Source: Candidatus Chryseobacterium colombiense (GTDB lineage: Bacteria > Bacteroidota > Bacteroidia > Flavobacteriales > Weeksellaceae). From it: a stretch of 64,000 nucleotides of DNA. A program made the translations under genes and the position numbers. Of the stretch, positions 42,316-49,926 are shown one piece after another (the first letter of the stretch is position 1; each line of letters opens with the position of its first letter). The notes under the pieces are model-generated. The model was not told the origin of the DNA. It saw nothing but the letters and a program-made list of their open reading frames with translations, and made no database searches. The DNA lies in contig CP119310.1 in the NCBI GenBank assembly GCA_029203185.1, positions 496,001-560,000 of the forward strand. The letters run 5' to 3'.

Positions 42316-43815
42316 TTAGTTTGTAGGGTATTCAAATGTGGGACCTGCATTTTGAGTGGAATTTAGAGGCTGGCTCATCAACCCGATTGCCTGCTCTTTT
42401 AGCGCATACATATACATGATTGATTTTTCGAGCTCCTTTGCATTGCCTTCTACTGCAGCCTGGATGGCATCTAATAAGCTTTTATAGGTTTGATTGAATG
42501 CCTTTCCCTGTGCATAAAGTTGTGGATTTGCCTGATAATCGGCCATTTTGGGGTTAGGTTTCATAGGGTAAGCTGCACTCCAGTCAACAGGAAGTGGTTT
42601 TCCGACAGGCGGTGTCGTTACCGGCATCATTCCGTTTTCATCGGTAAAAGGCCTGTAATCTCCCCCCACGTAGAAATGCTCATGAAATACTTCTTTAAAT
42701 CTGAAATAATGCGCCAGTTCTGCGCCTTCTTCAAACTGAGAAGGGTCTACATCAAAGATAGAATCATCAGCACCTTCACCCTGACCTTTGATCTCCTGGA
42801 AAACTGCGATTACCCCAGTTAAAGCTTCAACAGCGTGTAATTTCCCGCCACTTCCGTAATATTGCTCAGGACGGATTTGCTTGGCGGGATCTCCTGTGAA
42901 AATTCCTCCCGTATTCAATTCTTTAAAATTCTGAGGAAGACTCCTATGTTCTTTGTAATAAGCGATGATTTGGAAAACAACAATGTAAAAGAATAATACA
43001 TCATAATATTCACCGATGGTATGAACATTTTCCATGATGAAGCCTTTCATATTTTCAAGCGTCCAGTGATTATTTTCCTGTACGGCAGCTCTTTTAGCAA
43101 ATGAAACGGTTGGTTCTAATTCTTCATGATATTTCGGAGCTTTTACCAGTGGACTGCTCGGACTTTCAATGGCAATAAAGGTCGCAATACTGTTTGTTGA
43201 AAAAGTTTCCAGCCCAACGTAGAAGTAAATATTCATAGGCAATTTCATCGGATAAGATGGATAATTCTGAGGTCTGTTTACGGAAGGTTGTATGCTTACC
43301 GCATTCATCACATTACAAACCATGATCATGTGGAGCATTTCTTCTACTGCAACACTTCGGATGATTTGTGAAGCTAGTGCATTGGTTCCGTCTTTAATGG
43401 AATACAAAGCAGTAAGGTAAGGCGGAATTGTAGAATGCTCAATCAGAATCGCGGTCTGTAAAAGATCCTGCAATATGGGTTTATAATTAATGTTGACTAA
43501 ACCTTCCTTTTTAACCTCAGTATTGGGCTGAACAGATAAATCTTCAGGCTTTAATTCAGAGATTTCTGTTCCGAACTGTGAGCTTAAATATTGGTCAAAT
43601 TGATCTTTCTGTTCATTTAATAAAAGATTTGTAAGCGTTTTGCTGTGGTGTTTTAATCCTTCTGTCCAATCTGCTTTGCTTATAGTAGGATCAAATAATA
43701 AGGATTGTAAGGAAAGCGCATCTGTAACTACTGCCGCACTTCTACCCATAATCTTGGAGTCCTGTAAAGAAGCTGTTTCCTGAGGTTCCGTTTTATTGAT
43801 AAGTCTCTGTCTCAT
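42316..43815 (-). CDS. Ferritin-like protein of the VioB/RebD iminophenylpyruvate dimer synthase type
   Basis: 499 residues. A segment from about 110 to 330 matches the ferritin-like domain found at VioB and RebD (PF12902): LQTAILIEHSTIPPYLTALY, then IIRSVAVEEMLHMIMVCNVM, with Glu and His residues suited to bind a di-iron or single metal, then PMKLPMNIYFYVGLETF. The N-terminal 100 residues are variable. In VioB/RebD this domain takes part in oxidative coupling of imino acids; here there is no tryptophan oxidase partner, so the reaction is probably different. The gene ends 2 bases... upstream spacing to the GMC gene is only 2 bases, so it is in one operon with a GMC oxidoreductase. Confidence 0.75.
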   Translation of the reverse strand: MRQRLINKTEPQETASLQDSKIMGRSAAVVTDALSLQSLLFDPTISKADWTEGLKHHSKTLTNLLLNEQKDQFDQYLSSQFGTEISELKPEDLSVQPNTEVKKEGLVNINYKPILQDLLQTAILIEHSTIPPYLTALYSIKDGTNALASQIIRSVAVEEMLHMIMVCNVMNAVSIQPSVNRPQNYPSYPMKLPMNIYFYVGLETFSTNSIATFIAIESPSSPLVKAPKYHEELEPTVSFAKRAAVQENNHWTLENMKGFIMENVHTIGEYYDVLFFYIVVFQIIAYYKEHRSLPQNFKELNTGGIFTGDPAKQIRPEQYYGSGGKLHAVEALTGVIAVFQEIKGQGEGADDSIFDVDPSQFEEGAELAHYFRFKEVFHEHFYVGGDYRPFTDENGMMPVTTPPVGKPLPVDWSAAYPMKPNPKMADYQANPQLYAQGKAFNQTYKSLLDAIQAAVEGNAKELEKSIMYMYALKEQAIGLMSQPLNSTQNAGPTFEYPTN

Positions 43816-43817
43816 GT

Positions 43818-45872
43818 TTAGTTTTTTAATTTAGTTTCCAGATCTGCTAAGATGGATTCTACAGAACGGATTGTGAATGCCGATAACGTTAGAGTAGGGT
43901 TGGAGGTTCCCAAAGTTGTCATGTTTCCTGCTCCGACAATGTATAAATTCGGGTGATCCCACGACTTGCAATAGCTGTTTGTCACAGAATCGTCAGGAGT
44001 TGATCCCATTCTGTGAGTTCCTACAATATGACCAGCGCCGTTATAAGAATATCTCACATTATTGTACATGAAAGTATTATTGTCTGTCGCATTGTATTTG
44101 GTGAAATCTTCAATACCCAGTCTTTCAAACATCTGGTCTGAAGCCAGTTTTGCCTGTTCCATAGCTCTCATTTCATAGTCCGTGAGCTCATAATGAATAA
44201 CCGGGCGGGGAATTCCCAAAACATCCAGATATTGATCATTGATGGTGACTCTGTTTTTTGGATTGGGTAATTGCTCAATTTCAAAGTGGAATAACACCTG
44301 TCTCGAAAGTCGGTAGGTTAAAGCTTCTTTTAGTTCAGCTCCGAAAAGCCCATCATTTAAAAATTCAGAAAGATCAGACCCGGGAGAGAAAGTTGGCCAG
44401 CTCCATCCCCAGTTGTCTAGCGGAGAAATCCAGGCTGAAAACTCACTTCTGAAGTTTCCGTCACGGAAAGACGAAATATTGGTTGTAGAACCCGGACCTC
44501 TGTAAGAATAAACAGGTTCCGGAAAAAGTCCCCAAGTTAGCATTACCATGTGATCCATCAGGTTTCTTCCTACCTGGTCACTTCTGTTGGCAACGGTTTT
44601 TTCCACTTTCTGGCCGTTTTCAGTTACCATATATTTTGAATTCAATAGGATTTTAGGGTTCTCAAAAGCATTTGCTGCAAGAATTACGATGGAATCTGAT
44701 GTATCAATCACATCTTCAACAAAATCTGTTTTTTCTCTTGAAATATATTTTCTCAGATGAACTTTTGAAATTTTATCCTTGTCATTCTGATTTACACTTA
44801 ATTTGTAAACTACACTCTGAGCTTTCACTTCAATGTATGGGTTACGCGAAAGATTTTCATTGTCATTTACTTTATATAATGCTTTTTTCAGTGTTTTTAA
44901 AGCATTGTATTTAGCCTGAACAGGACAGATCGGAACACATGAGGCATTTCCTTCACAACGCTCTCCCATATAAGGATTCCAGACTGCACCCAATGCTTTG
45001 TATTCTTCTTTTTCGGAACTGTCCAAAACTAATTTATAGCCTGCTTCTGATGTTTCGGCCTTAATGATTTTTGTTTTTCCGTATTTCGGATTGGGAATAG
45101 AATTTCTTCCTTGTGGAGAGGGAACAAGCATCAACGGGATATTTTCAAAATTTAACTGAACACTTGTTCCGGCAAGCCCTTCTATGATCTTCTGATCCAT
45201 ATAGCTTTGTGGAATTTCTTCCATCGGGAAAACATAATCTCCGTAGTACTGTTCCATGCTTTCAGAAATCGGATATTCCTGTTTTGAAACATCACCTGAA
45301 ACGCCGATCTCAAATTCGGCCATTTCGTAGTAGGGCTTTAAGATGTCATAATTGATGGGCCAGTCCATTCCTCTTCCGTATTTTTCCTTTAAATGGAAGT
45401 CATTAGGAAGCATTCTTGGCGTTGTTCCCAGCCAGTGAAGGGTAGTTCCGCCTCCCACCCGGATTGCATCACTTGCAAAGGGCATTGGGCCAAACTGAAC
45501 CAGATATCCTTTCTTATCAGGAAACGGGGGAACGATAGGTTCCATATCTAACACATTGGGAGAGGGAGCCTGTTTTAAATTGGGATAAGGAGAATTCGGA
45601 ACTTTGGCTTCCTGTAAATAAAAAGTACGCATATACTCGTTATAATTCGTCATCGAAGACACGGAATCGAGTTCAAGTCCCGCTTCCAGACCGGCTTCAA
45701 ACATCAGGATTGAGAGTTCCCGGACTTCATCTCCTTTTTGGGCATCTGCACGGTGAATCATTTTTCCTTTTTTAGTATCGAATACATGATCGGTCAGTAA
45801 TTTGGCGATCAGTGACCCTGCAATCCCCGTTCCTACGATGATTACATCTTTTTTGTTGTCTGTCTGGCTCAT
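43818..45872 (-). CDS. GMC-family FAD oxidoreductase (sugar/alcohol dehydrogenase large-subunit type)
   Basis: 684 residues. FAD-binding VIIVGTGIAGSLIAKLL is at residues 10-26 and the GMC C-terminal signature GHIVGTHRMGSTPDDSVTN with NLYIVGAGNMTTLGTSNPTLT close to the end. Between them RCEGNASCVPICPVQAKYN (about residues 305-325) provides a three-cysteine cluster (C-x5-C-x3-C), as in the large subunits of gluconate, fructose or glucose dehydrogenases that carry an iron-sulfur centre. The small-subunit gene upstream overlaps by four bases (ATGA). No twin-arginine signal is seen on this subunit. It oxidises a sugar or alcohol with electrons passed to another carrier; the substrate is unknown. 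Confidence 0.88.
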   Translation of the reverse strand: MSQTDNKKDVIIVGTGIAGSLIAKLLTDHVFDTKKGKMIHRADAQKGDEVRELSILMFEAGLEAGLELDSVSSMTNYNEYMRTFYLQEAKVPNSPYPNLKQAPSPNVLDMEPIVPPFPDKKGYLVQFGPMPFASDAIRVGGGTTLHWLGTTPRMLPNDFHLKEKYGRGMDWPINYDILKPYYEMAEFEIGVSGDVSKQEYPISESMEQYYGDYVFPMEEIPQSYMDQKIIEGLAGTSVQLNFENIPLMLVPSPQGRNSIPNPKYGKTKIIKAETSEAGYKLVLDSSEKEEYKALGAVWNPYMGERCEGNASCVPICPVQAKYNALKTLKKALYKVNDNENLSRNPYIEVKAQSVVYKLSVNQNDKDKISKVHLRKYISREKTDFVEDVIDTSDSIVILAANAFENPKILLNSKYMVTENGQKVEKTVANRSDQVGRNLMDHMVMLTWGLFPEPVYSYRGPGSTTNISSFRDGNFRSEFSAWISPLDNWGWSWPTFSPGSDLSEFLNDGLFGAELKEALTYRLSRQVLFHFEIEQLPNPKNRVTINDQYLDVLGIPRPVIHYELTDYEMRAMEQAKLASDQMFERLGIEDFTKYNATDNNTFMYNNVRYSYNGAGHIVGTHRMGSTPDDSVTNSYCKSWDHPNLYIVGAGNMTTLGTSNPTLTLSAFTIRSVESILADLETKLKN

Positions 45873-46312
45873 GAATTACTGTTTACAGGTTTAATGGCCC
45901 ATGATTTATACCCCGGTTGTTTTGCGCCTGGTGGATGAGCATGCATGACGTTCCATACGAGACCTTCTTTATAAGAAAGATCGTTGACGTAAGCTCCTTC
46001 CCAGGTTCCTAAATACCAAAGCGTAATAATGCTGTTAGCAATGCCTTGAGTGGAAGAATCAGAAAGAATTTCTGCATTGATCGCATTACTGAGCTGATCC
46101 TGACTATAAGAATTTTCAAGCACATTTTTGGAAGTATTCAAAAATTCGATGAAAGTTGCGGCTTCGATTTTTTTGAGAATGTGTTTGTAATAAATCTCGG
46201 CCAAACCAGTTGATTGGAGTTCGTTCACGGAAAATCCTGTAAGGGATTCTGAAATAGCCATGAACACGTCGTAATAATAATCATCGACGTTGAGGATTTT
46301 GTTGATAATCAT
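45869..46312 (-). CDS. Small subunit of an FAD-dependent sugar dehydrogenase complex (PF12318-like)
   Basis: 147 residues. The C-terminal part (IITLWYLGTWEG, YKEGLVWNVMHAHPPGAKQPGYKSWAIKPV) matches the small subunit of membrane-bound FAD sorbitol/fructose dehydrogenases and the gluconate 2-dehydrogenase subunit 3 family. Classic members carry a Tat signal that exports the pair; here no twin-arginine motif is present, so the complex may stay inside the cell. The stop overlaps the start of the GMC gene. It is the first gene of the operon, with a 552-base gap upstream. Confidence 0.8.
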   Translation of the reverse strand: MIINKILNVDDYYYDVFMAISESLTGFSVNELQSTGLAEIYYKHILKKIEAATFIEFLNTSKNVLENSYSQDQLSNAINAEILSDSSTQGIANSIITLWYLGTWEGAYVNDLSYKEGLVWNVMHAHPPGAKQPGYKSWAIKPVNSNS

Positions 46313-46864
46313 TTTGTTGAGTTTTGGTAATTGAATTCCTGTCTCCCTTCAGAAAAGGAGATATGGACAAGTATGATGTAAATTGTTTTGAAATATCCTA
46401 AGTGTAATAGGCTATCAGATCAATAGGATTGATGTTTTTAGGGTTGTACATGGATGTTAGTTTTAGTTATCTAAAGATAGTGAATTATATTTAGGGGGAA
46501 TATAAATTTTTTTGATAAAATGTTGTTAATCTGTTATTTGTAATAATTCTATAAAATAATTACATAAATTATGAATATAACAATTTAGATCTTCTAATTC
46601 GGCATTCATGTGAAGAATTTGAATGTTTTTGGAAGGTAAAAAATGATCTTAATAATTGCTAGTAATTAGGACGGTCAGTATAAAATGATAGAATCAGAAA
46701 GTTGTGTAAATTATTAATTATGATAGTATTACATTTTTGCTTGTTGGGATCATGGTCATTTGTTTAAAACCTTTTGAAAATATCAAGCCACAGCTTAAAG
46801 GATTTGCTTTATAAAAAACTTTTAAGCTGTGGGGAAGTTAAATAAAGATATCTTAACCTTTATA
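46313..46864. other. Intergenic region between the lipid-synthase and GMC operons
   Basis: 552 AT-rich bases, both neighbours on the - strand. It holds a hairpin (46788-46832) that may terminate the upstream operon, and a weak -7 candidate TATCTTTA on the - strand (46472-46479) for the GMC operon. No coding frame of note. Confidence 0.5.
46788..46832 (-). terminator. Hairpin at the end of the glycolipid-synthase operon
   Basis: CCACAGCTTAAA (46788-46799) and TTTAAGCTGTGG (46821-46832) are perfect 12-base complements around a 21-base loop, about 30 bases after the last stop of the - strand operon. On the - strand a loose T-rich stretch follows. The large loop makes it a less certain terminator. 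Confidence 0.5.
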
Positions 46865-47416
46865 TTAATTATTTACATCAACAGGCTCTAATACGGCGCG
46901 TTTGTATAAATGATTTTTTAATATTCTAATGGGAAGATAAGTAAACAATACAGAAAGCAAGCCCGCTAAAATTCCTACTAAAACGGCCATTGCTGTTGGA
47001 TCAAGTCTGTAATATTTTGATAAAATAAACTGTCCCAATACTAAGCCGGATAAAACCAGTAAGCCTGTAACCAGTCCGTGCAGAATACTCAGCTTGGTCA
47101 TTAATTTTTTTAAATTAAGCTCATCATCCACTTCAAATTCTATGGCTTTTTGATGAGCAGCATCTGTAACTCTTTTGATAATGTCAATGGTAAGAACTAC
47201 CGGTAAAAAAATCGCCATAGGTAAGGTAAGGCGGGCCAGACTTTGTGTACAGGCAAAAAAATGAGTGTACCCAAGTTCATTAAAACTTGCATAGGCAATA
47301 ATGAAATTAAAAAGCACATTGGGAAGCATATAAATGAGCATCCGCTTTCTCAGAAAACGGTTAAGTGTTGTTTTTTTTAGAGGTTTCGGTTGAGTCTTTT
47401 TTATTTTAAATTTCAT
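46865..47416 (-). CDS. Small four-helix membrane protein, family not recognised
   Basis: 183 residues, last gene of the lipid-synthase operon, overlapping the preceding acyltransferase-like gene by four bases. A basic N-terminus (KIKKTQPKPLKKTTLNRFLRKR) is followed by four hydrophobic stretches: about 31-50 and 61-85, then 110-130 and 140-163. The two pairs are separated by a charged segment rich in Glu and Asp (AIEFEVDDELNLKKLM). Nothing identifies a transport motif. Its constant linkage to the operon suggests a role in handling the lipid product at the membrane (inference). Confidence 0.6.
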   Translation of the reverse strand: MKFKIKKTQPKPLKKTTLNRFLRKRMLIYMLPNVLFNFIIAYASFNELGYTHFFACTQSLARLTLPMAIFLPVVLTIDIIKRVTDAAHQKAIEFEVDDELNLKKLMTKLSILHGLVTGLLVLSGLVLGQFILSKYYRLDPTAMAVLVGILAGLLSVLFTYLPIRILKNHLYKRAVLEPVDVNN

Positions 47417-48657
47417 GAAGTCAACAGCTCGATAGCTTTCTCTTTTATTTTTATGGCTTCTTCTTTCGGAAGAAAATCCTCATTCGACATCATTGTAAAA
47501 TCCATTTGCTGATTATAAGTTGTCACCACCAAAGTATTGGAATTCAGCCAGGGAAATGCAACCGTTGGACTGTAAATGGTCTCCAGTTTAAAATTTTTAT
47601 AATCATTGGGAATATCTATTTTACCCATATTAGACAGGGTAATATCATGTCCGCCTTTACTGGACTTTAATAGCGAAATCATACGATCTGCGACCGGATG
47701 CATATTTTCTCCCATCCACAACAGTTCTCTGGCTTTTGTCTTTTCTATTTTTTCTGCGAGATCCTTTTTGATATGTCGGGCATTCTCAATCATGTCTTGC
47801 CCTTTTTTTACAGACAGTTCAACAGTCGGAGCGAATGCAAAGATATGATCTGGTTTGATTTCCGGAATAAAATGACGAACATCGACCGGACTAATAACTT
47901 TTCCCTTGGCATTCTTACCCAGAGTCTCCCGAAATGCCTGCATAAAAGACGAGCAAAGCAATGCATGAACAGAGACCCCGTGAGTTTTACTTTTTTCAAT
48001 GATCTTTTTAGAAATAGTAGCATCCAGCTTTCTGTGAAGAGCGTAGTTTTTTCCGAGATTTCTTTTTTCACTTTTAGCCTGAATTAAAAAGAATAATTTA
48101 GCCATCATTAAATAGAATCTGGCTTTTCTTTTGTTCTTTTTAAGGTTAAAATCGGCAGGTAAAAAATCACTTACAGAGTCGAATGCCTGATAAGAGTCCA
48201 GCTCTGTTGAAGGATCATCCAGTAATGAAAAAAGTTCCCTGATTAAAGTGATCCCCGTAGTTCCGTCACAGATACAGTGAGGTATTACCCAAAGAACCTC
48301 GGAAACTCCTTCTCCTTTTACCCAGACAATCTGAGCCATTGGTTTTCTGCGGTCCTCAAAGATTCTGTACCACTCGTTTTCAGATTCCGACAGCCAGTCC
48401 TGGTCTGTTTTTCGTTCAACCTTACGAAGCGGAATCGGTTCCATATCTTTTTCTTCAATAAAGAGAGGATATTTTGAACTTGTATGGTCGATAGAAGATC
48501 TAAGCAAAGGATGTTTTTGCTGGATTTTATCTAAAGCAATTGTAAAATGATCTTCAGGAATTTCACCCTTTATTTTAGCTGTAAATACACAATTTACAGG
48601 AGTTTCAGAATCAACATACATGATTCTTTCTACCATCATCAGTTTTCTTTTAATCAT
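47413..48657 (-). CDS. Condensation/PapA-like acyltransferase, copy 2
   Basis: 414 residues, chloramphenicol-acetyltransferase-like fold. The HxxxD active-site motif appears as VIPHCICDGTTG near residue 130, with LDKIQQKHPLLRSSID in the N-terminal part. A DFGWG-like structural motif is not evident, but HDITLSNMGKIDIP near 340 fits the homologous loop (compare SNLGRIPIA in the next gene). Stand-alone members such as PapA5 move acyl groups from a carrier protein or CoA to a hydroxyl or amine. With PKS-like synthases, an ACP and glycosyltransferases in the same operon, esterification of a sugar or lipid hydroxyl is likely. It overlaps the first copy by 8 bases. Confidence 0.82.
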   Translation of the reverse strand: MIKRKLMMVERIMYVDSETPVNCVFTAKIKGEIPEDHFTIALDKIQQKHPLLRSSIDHTSSKYPLFIEEKDMEPIPLRKVERKTDQDWLSESENEWYRIFEDRRKPMAQIVWVKGEGVSEVLWVIPHCICDGTTGITLIRELFSLLDDPSTELDSYQAFDSVSDFLPADFNLKKNKRKARFYLMMAKLFFLIQAKSEKRNLGKNYALHRKLDATISKKIIEKSKTHGVSVHALLCSSFMQAFRETLGKNAKGKVISPVDVRHFIPEIKPDHIFAFAPTVELSVKKGQDMIENARHIKKDLAEKIEKTKARELLWMGENMHPVADRMISLLKSSKGGHDITLSNMGKIDIPNDYKNFKLETIYSPTVAFPWLNSNTLVVTTYNQQMDFTMMSNEDFLPKEEAIKIKEKAIELLTS

Positions 48658-49921
48658 ATATCGCTAAAGATTCCAGTTTGTTTTTTATGATGGTAATGAC
48701 CTCGTTACGAATAGCCAAAGCATCAGTATGTGGCAGATAGCCTTCACTTCCCATGAAAGAAAAATCCATTTCTCCCCGGAATGTTGAGGTCACCATTGTC
48801 GTAGTATTTCCTAAAGGACCGATTACAGAAGGGCTGAAAATGTTTTCCAGCGTGAATTCTTTGTATTCATGGGCAATCGGAATACGTCCCAAATTAGAAA
48901 ACATACAGTCGTTGGATGATTTTCCGTTTTTCAGTAATTTGGTAAAATTCGTCAGAGCATCATGAGCAGACTCCATCACCATCATGGTGATATAAGGATT
49001 GAGCTTTGATGTTTTTTTCTCTACGGCTTCCTGCATCAGTTTCAAATTTTCTTCAAAACTGAATTTTTTGTTTAAAGAAACCACAATCATTAATCCGAAA
49101 GCAAAAATATGATCAGCTTTGATCTGATTGGCAAAACGTCTGATATCAACCGGGCACGAAACTTTATTAAAAGCCTTTTCTTTCCTGATTTTCTGAAAAG
49201 CCTTTAAAATGGTTGCACACAGAAATGTATTCACGGTTACTTTTTGGGATTTACAGTAATCGATCAGTTCCTTGCTTGTTTCTTTATCAAATCTCCAGTT
49301 GATAAGGTAGTCGGTTTGCCGGTCTGTGGATTTTTTACTGACAGGAATAACTTTAATTCCGGTTGCTGCCAATCTTCCGATCATTTTTGCTTTAAATTGT
49401 TGTCCACGGCTTTTGAGAATTTCGTTGGGAACAACATCCTGGATTCCTAAAATTGGATCTTCAACGCCAATATCATAATTAGGGTTGTCAAGTAATTTTA
49501 AAAATTCATCCAGAACAGCCATTGCAGAACCACCGTCACATAAGCAATGATGAAATACAAACATCATATCTGAAGTTTCTTCACCCTTTATCCAGACAAA
49601 TCGCATCAGTGGCTGTTCTTTGTAATTGAATAGTTTATACCACTCATTTTTAGATTCTTCCAGCCAGTCGTTTTCTTCTTTTTTAGCTAAAATTCTAATT
49701 GGAATTTTTACTTTTTCTGAAACTTCAAACCACGGAATATTTTTTTCATCATGTTGAATAACAGCCTTTAACCAGGGATGTTTTTGCTGAATTTTTTCTA
49801 AAGCATGCTGAATATCTTTCAACACAAACGTTCCTTTTAATCTGAAAGGAATTACTGTGTTGAAAGGCTCTGTTCCATCACCAAGTAACATTCGCTCGCC
49901 AAATAACAATCTTCTTTTCAT
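48650..49921 (-). CDS. Condensation/PapA-like acyltransferase, copy 1
   Basis: 423 residues, related to the gene that follows. The active-site motif is VFHHCLCDGGSAM near residue 130, the fuller HHxxxDG form. The N-terminus MKRRLLFGERMLLGDG resembles MIKRKLMMVERIMYVD of the other copy, so the two genes arose by duplication. Other shared segments are IQQKHPWLKAVIQHDE and MFSNLGRIPIAHEYK. Two acyltransferases of this type in a row suggest two acylation sites on the product, or a pair with different acyl donors. It starts 5 bases after the stop of the double glycosyltransferase gene. Confidence 0.82.
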   Translation of the reverse strand: MKRRLLFGERMLLGDGTEPFNTVIPFRLKGTFVLKDIQHALEKIQQKHPWLKAVIQHDEKNIPWFEVSEKVKIPIRILAKKEENDWLEESKNEWYKLFNYKEQPLMRFVWIKGEETSDMMFVFHHCLCDGGSAMAVLDEFLKLLDNPNYDIGVEDPILGIQDVVPNEILKSRGQQFKAKMIGRLAATGIKVIPVSKKSTDRQTDYLINWRFDKETSKELIDYCKSQKVTVNTFLCATILKAFQKIRKEKAFNKVSCPVDIRRFANQIKADHIFAFGLMIVVSLNKKFSFEENLKLMQEAVEKKTSKLNPYITMMVMESAHDALTNFTKLLKNGKSSNDCMFSNLGRIPIAHEYKEFTLENIFSPSVIGPLGNTTTMVTSTFRGEMDFSFMGSEGYLPHTDALAIRNEVITIIKNKLESLAIYD

Positions 49922-49926
49922 ATGTC

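Noticed and set aside
42316..45872. Violacein- or rebeccamycin-type pathway
   Set aside because: Only the ferritin-like domain is shared; there is no tryptophan oxidase, no VioB C-terminal partner and no monooxygenases.
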